A DNA stretch of 64,000 nt from NCBI GenBank assembly GCA_030148985.1, contig JASBSJ010000039.1:1-64000 (forward strand). The letters are read 5' to 3'. The stretch is from Sphingopyxis sp. GTDB taxonomy: Bacteria; Pseudomonadota; Alphaproteobacteria; Sphingomonadales; Sphingomonadaceae. The notes below the pieces were generated by a model. That model did no database searches and had not been told where the DNA came from. It saw nothing but the letters and a program-made list of their open reading frames with translations. The translations under genes were made by a program, and so were the position numbers. Numbering within the stretch: the first letter of the stretch is position 1; each line of letters begins with the position of its first letter. Of this stretch, positions 62,049-64,000 are shown piece by piece.

Positions 62049-64000
62049 CTACAGCAGCCCCAGCCCCGCGAAACTCGTCTGGTCGAACTTCAGCTTGAAG
62101 GTCACATAAGCGCCCGAGCGCGAAAAACGCGCGTCTTTGAAATCGCGGTCGTAGAAACCCGCGAAATTATAGCCGAAGGTGATGTTGGCGTTCGTCATAG
62201 GCGCCAGCGTCAGTGTCGGCCCGCCCGCCCAGCTGACTGTATCGGCAGCGGTGCCGACGCGGACGGTGCCCGACGCGCCGACATCGACATGCTCGCCGAG
62301 ATTGAAGCGAAAGTCGGCGCCGATCAGGTTCGACCAGCCCTTCACATCGTCGACGCCGAAGCGGTCGAAATTATAGCGCGTGCCCCAAAAGAGCCCGATT
62401 TCGGCGCGCTCATACCACGTGCCGCCTTCGCCGCGCGCGCCGAGCGGGGTCCAGTTAACCGAAAGGCTGTTCAGCAGTCGGCGGCTTGTCGCATCGCCGT
62501 CGATCGTCAGCGCGCCGCCGATCGGCCCGGCTTGGCCCGCAACCGCGTCGCGCACCCTGTCCGAGCGGAATTCGCTCTTGCCCAGCCACGAAATCCGCGA
62601 ATCGGCGGGGCGGTGCGCCCAGCTCATCTCGAACTGGATGACCTCGGTCGTCGGCACCCCGGCGCTGCCCCTCGCCTTGGCATAGGTGAAGAGCGCGCCC
62701 AAGGCGCGACCTTCGCCAAGCTGGCGCAGGCCGCCGAGCGTCAGGCCGGTGCGGTTGGCGATCTCGCCATCGCGATATTCGGCGCGGCCGGTGAGTGTCC
62801 AACGGTCAGCGCGATACGTCGCGCCGGTGCTGACCGCGAAGAAATCTTCGGTCAGCGTGCCGCCCGTGCCGAGGAAGCCACCCGATGCGACCGGCTGTTC
62901 GGCGTTCAGCACATCGCCCGCGCGGACGCCGCCGATCGTGCGATTGCCGTCGACCGAAACATCGACCGACAGATGTTCGCCGAGCTTCAGCGACTGCGAC
63001 AGGCCATAGGCGGCAAAGCTGCGCGGGCCATATTCGCCGATGTCCTGCCGGTTCGCGGTGGCGAGCAGGCGCGCACCGGCCCAAGGCGCCATGTCGAAGC
63101 CGAGCCGCGCGGTGCGCGCGCGGATCGTGTCGCCGTCGGCGATTTCATAGCTGCCGACCAAATTGACGTCGCGGCTGATGCCGAAGCGTGCGCCCAGCCG
63201 GTGCCGCGTCGGGAAATCGATGCTCGCATCCTGGCCGCCCAGCGCGAATTCGGTCTGCGCGTCGAGTTCGAGGCGCTTGGCGAACAGACGCTGCGTCGCG
63301 CCGAGCTGGACGATGGTCGAGCGGTTGCGCGAGCCGTCGGACAGGCGATCGTCGGCGTGCGTCAGCCCGGCGCGCGCGACGCTGCTGCCATTGTCATATT
63401 CGACCAGCGCGCGTGCGGCGCGGCGGCGTGCGTTGCTGTCCAGATAATCTTCCTGCCACGCGCTTCCCGTCAGCGACAGCGTGCGCGTCGCGCGCAGGCG
63501 CGCGTCGAAGCCGAATTTGCGCGTGCCGTCCTCGCCGCGATTGAGCTGACCCGTACCGAAACCCGCTTCGCGCTCGCGGATATAGGCCAGGAAATCGGCG
63601 GTGCTGCCATGATGTTCGGCCTCGATCAGCCACGCTTTCGCCGTTCCTTCAGCGGCGCTGCTGCCATTCGCGGCCTTGGCGTCGCTGACCGCCAGCTCGG
63701 CGCGGACTTCGGTGCCCATATTCGGGCGATAACGGGCATCGATCCCGCCGATGTCGGTCTTTGTGTTGCCGTCCTCGTCGTGGATGAAAGTCGCGCCGAC
63801 GCGCAGCTTTTCGTCGGTCGAGCGATAGCTGACGCGGCCGCCGGCGTTGAGCACGCGCTGGCCGACGCCATCGACTTCATATTCGGCGACGATGAACTGC
63901 GGATCGAGGGCGGGCGAGCGGCTGAGCACCGGCGCGCGGAAGCGGATCGTGCCCGACAGATAGTCGATGTCATAATCGACGTGGCGCGAAAGGGTGACGC
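62049..64000 (-). CDS. C-terminal part of a large outer-membrane surface protein (5' truncated by window)
   Basis: At least 650 residues, open to the window edge; the reading frame continues with RHVDYDIDYLSGTIRFRAP before the first in-window Met-like codon (63929, GTG). YDIDYLSGTIRFRAPV and PQFIVAEYEVDGVGQRVLNA form a conserved boundary domain, then a barrel with many alternating strands (for example GVHLGVD-like NLGEHVDVGASGTVRVGTAA, GPTLTLAPMTNANITFGYNF) ends GAYVTFKLKFDQTSFAGLGL. It resembles C-terminal barrels of very large surface proteins with N-terminal repeats. The N-terminal part cannot be judged. Confidence 0.7.
   Translation of the reverse strand, partial: VTLSRHVDYDIDYLSGTIRFRAPVLSRSPALDPQFIVAEYEVDGVGQRVLNAGGRVSYRSTDEKLRVGATFIHDEDGNTKTDIGGIDARYRPNMGTEVRAELAVSDAKAANGSSAAEGTAKAWLIEAEHHGSTADFLAYIREREAGFGTGQLNRGEDGTRKFGFDARLRATRTLSLTGSAWQEDYLDSNARRRAARALVEYDNGSSVARAGLTHADDRLSDGSRNRSTIVQLGATQRLFAKRLELDAQTEFALGGQDASIDFPTRHRLGARFGISRDVNLVGSYEIADGDTIRARTARLGFDMAPWAGARLLATANRQDIGEYGPRSFAAYGLSQSLKLGEHLSVDVSVDGNRTIGGVRAGDVLNAEQPVASGGFLGTGGTLTEDFFAVSTGATYRADRWTLTGRAEYRDGEIANRTGLTLGGLRQLGEGRALGALFTYAKARGSAGVPTTEVIQFEMSWAHRPADSRISWLGKSEFRSDRVRDAVAGQAGPIGGALTIDGDATSRRLLNSLSVNWTPLGARGEGGTWYERAEIGLFWGTRYNFDRFGVDDVKGWSNLIGADFRFNLGEHVDVGASGTVRVGTAADTVSWAGGPTLTLAPMTNANITFGYNFAGFYDRDFKDARFSRSGAYVTFKLKFDQTSFAGLGLL

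Overview
This is a gene-dense, GC-rich stretch of chromosome that looks like an alphaproteobacterium of the Sphingomonadales, most likely Sphingomonadaceae and possibly Sphingopyxis. The genus is an impression from memory and was not tested. The order-level call rests on GcrA, a CpdR-type receiver, a DUF1134/EipA protein, a PdhB carrying its own lipoyl domain, DUF2794 and DUF4170 proteins, a serC-motif leader and many sphingomonad-like palindromic intergenic repeats. There is no rRNA, phage, IS transposase, CRISPR array or recognisable defence cassette. It is mostly core chromosome.

Layout. 0.2-5.2 kb: extensin-like protein, then serC-serA-hisZ (serine synthesis and a histidine pathway regulator). 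5.2-10.4 kb: small dioxygenase-like protein, OprO/P-type porin, MFE-2-type SDR, membrane protein, DUF2794 and cysE. 10.5-15.6 kb, minus strand: eno, ftsB-like, pdhA, pdhB and a phytoene-synthase-like protein. 15.8-17.8 kb: four-gene envelope cluster (YqjD-like and holin-like) plus DUF4170. 18-24.3 kb: NDUFS4-like, hrpB, DUF1801, polyprenyl synthase, chorismate mutase, GST, esterase. 24.5-33.2 kb: purA, haloalkane dehalogenase, FMN reductase, MFS transporter, SDR, uvrC, thioesterase, recO. 33.2-40.1 kb: leuB-metZ-apaG-lysR, class A beta-lactamase-like protein, parE. 40.3-50.2 kb: outer-membrane protein, thioesterase, gcrA, ABC permease, hspQ, Yip1-like protein, tRNA-Ser, a propeller-amidohydrolase, CoA transferase, yghU. 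50.8-56.6 kb: eipA, tRNA-Ser, TonB-like protein, hydrolase, a 266-bp inverted-repeat element, a dienoyl-CoA reductase, tRNA-Val, cpdR, N-formylglutamate amidohydrolase, a candidate sRNA and tRNA-Pro. 56.7-64 kb: short RadC-like protein, thyA, a branched-chain 2-oxoacid dehydrogenase operon and the C-terminal part of a large outer-membrane surface protein that runs off the window.

Functional themes. Central carbon metabolism is represented by enolase feeding PDH E1, and by the BCKDH E1alpha/E1beta/E2 operon. Amino-acid genes cover serine, cysteine, leucine, methionine and aromatic synthesis. Cell-cycle control is represented by gcrA and cpdR, and DNA maintenance by uvrC, recO, parE and hrpB. 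Fatty acyl-CoA turnover is suggested by the SDRs, thioesterases and CoA transferase.

The most unusual signal is the set of imperfect palindromic repeats. At least seven sequence families (A-G here) occur, mostly just after stop codons. Two copies from different families lie in frame inside the flexible linkers of the two lipoyl-bearing proteins (PdhB and the BCKDH E2). Other points worth testing are a candidate sRNA (minus strand, about 56361-56474) with a promoter, a hairpin loop exposing an anti-Shine-Dalgarno motif and a UUCG-capped terminator, and a 266-bp MITE-like element at 53649-53914. I found no convincing new multi-gene system.
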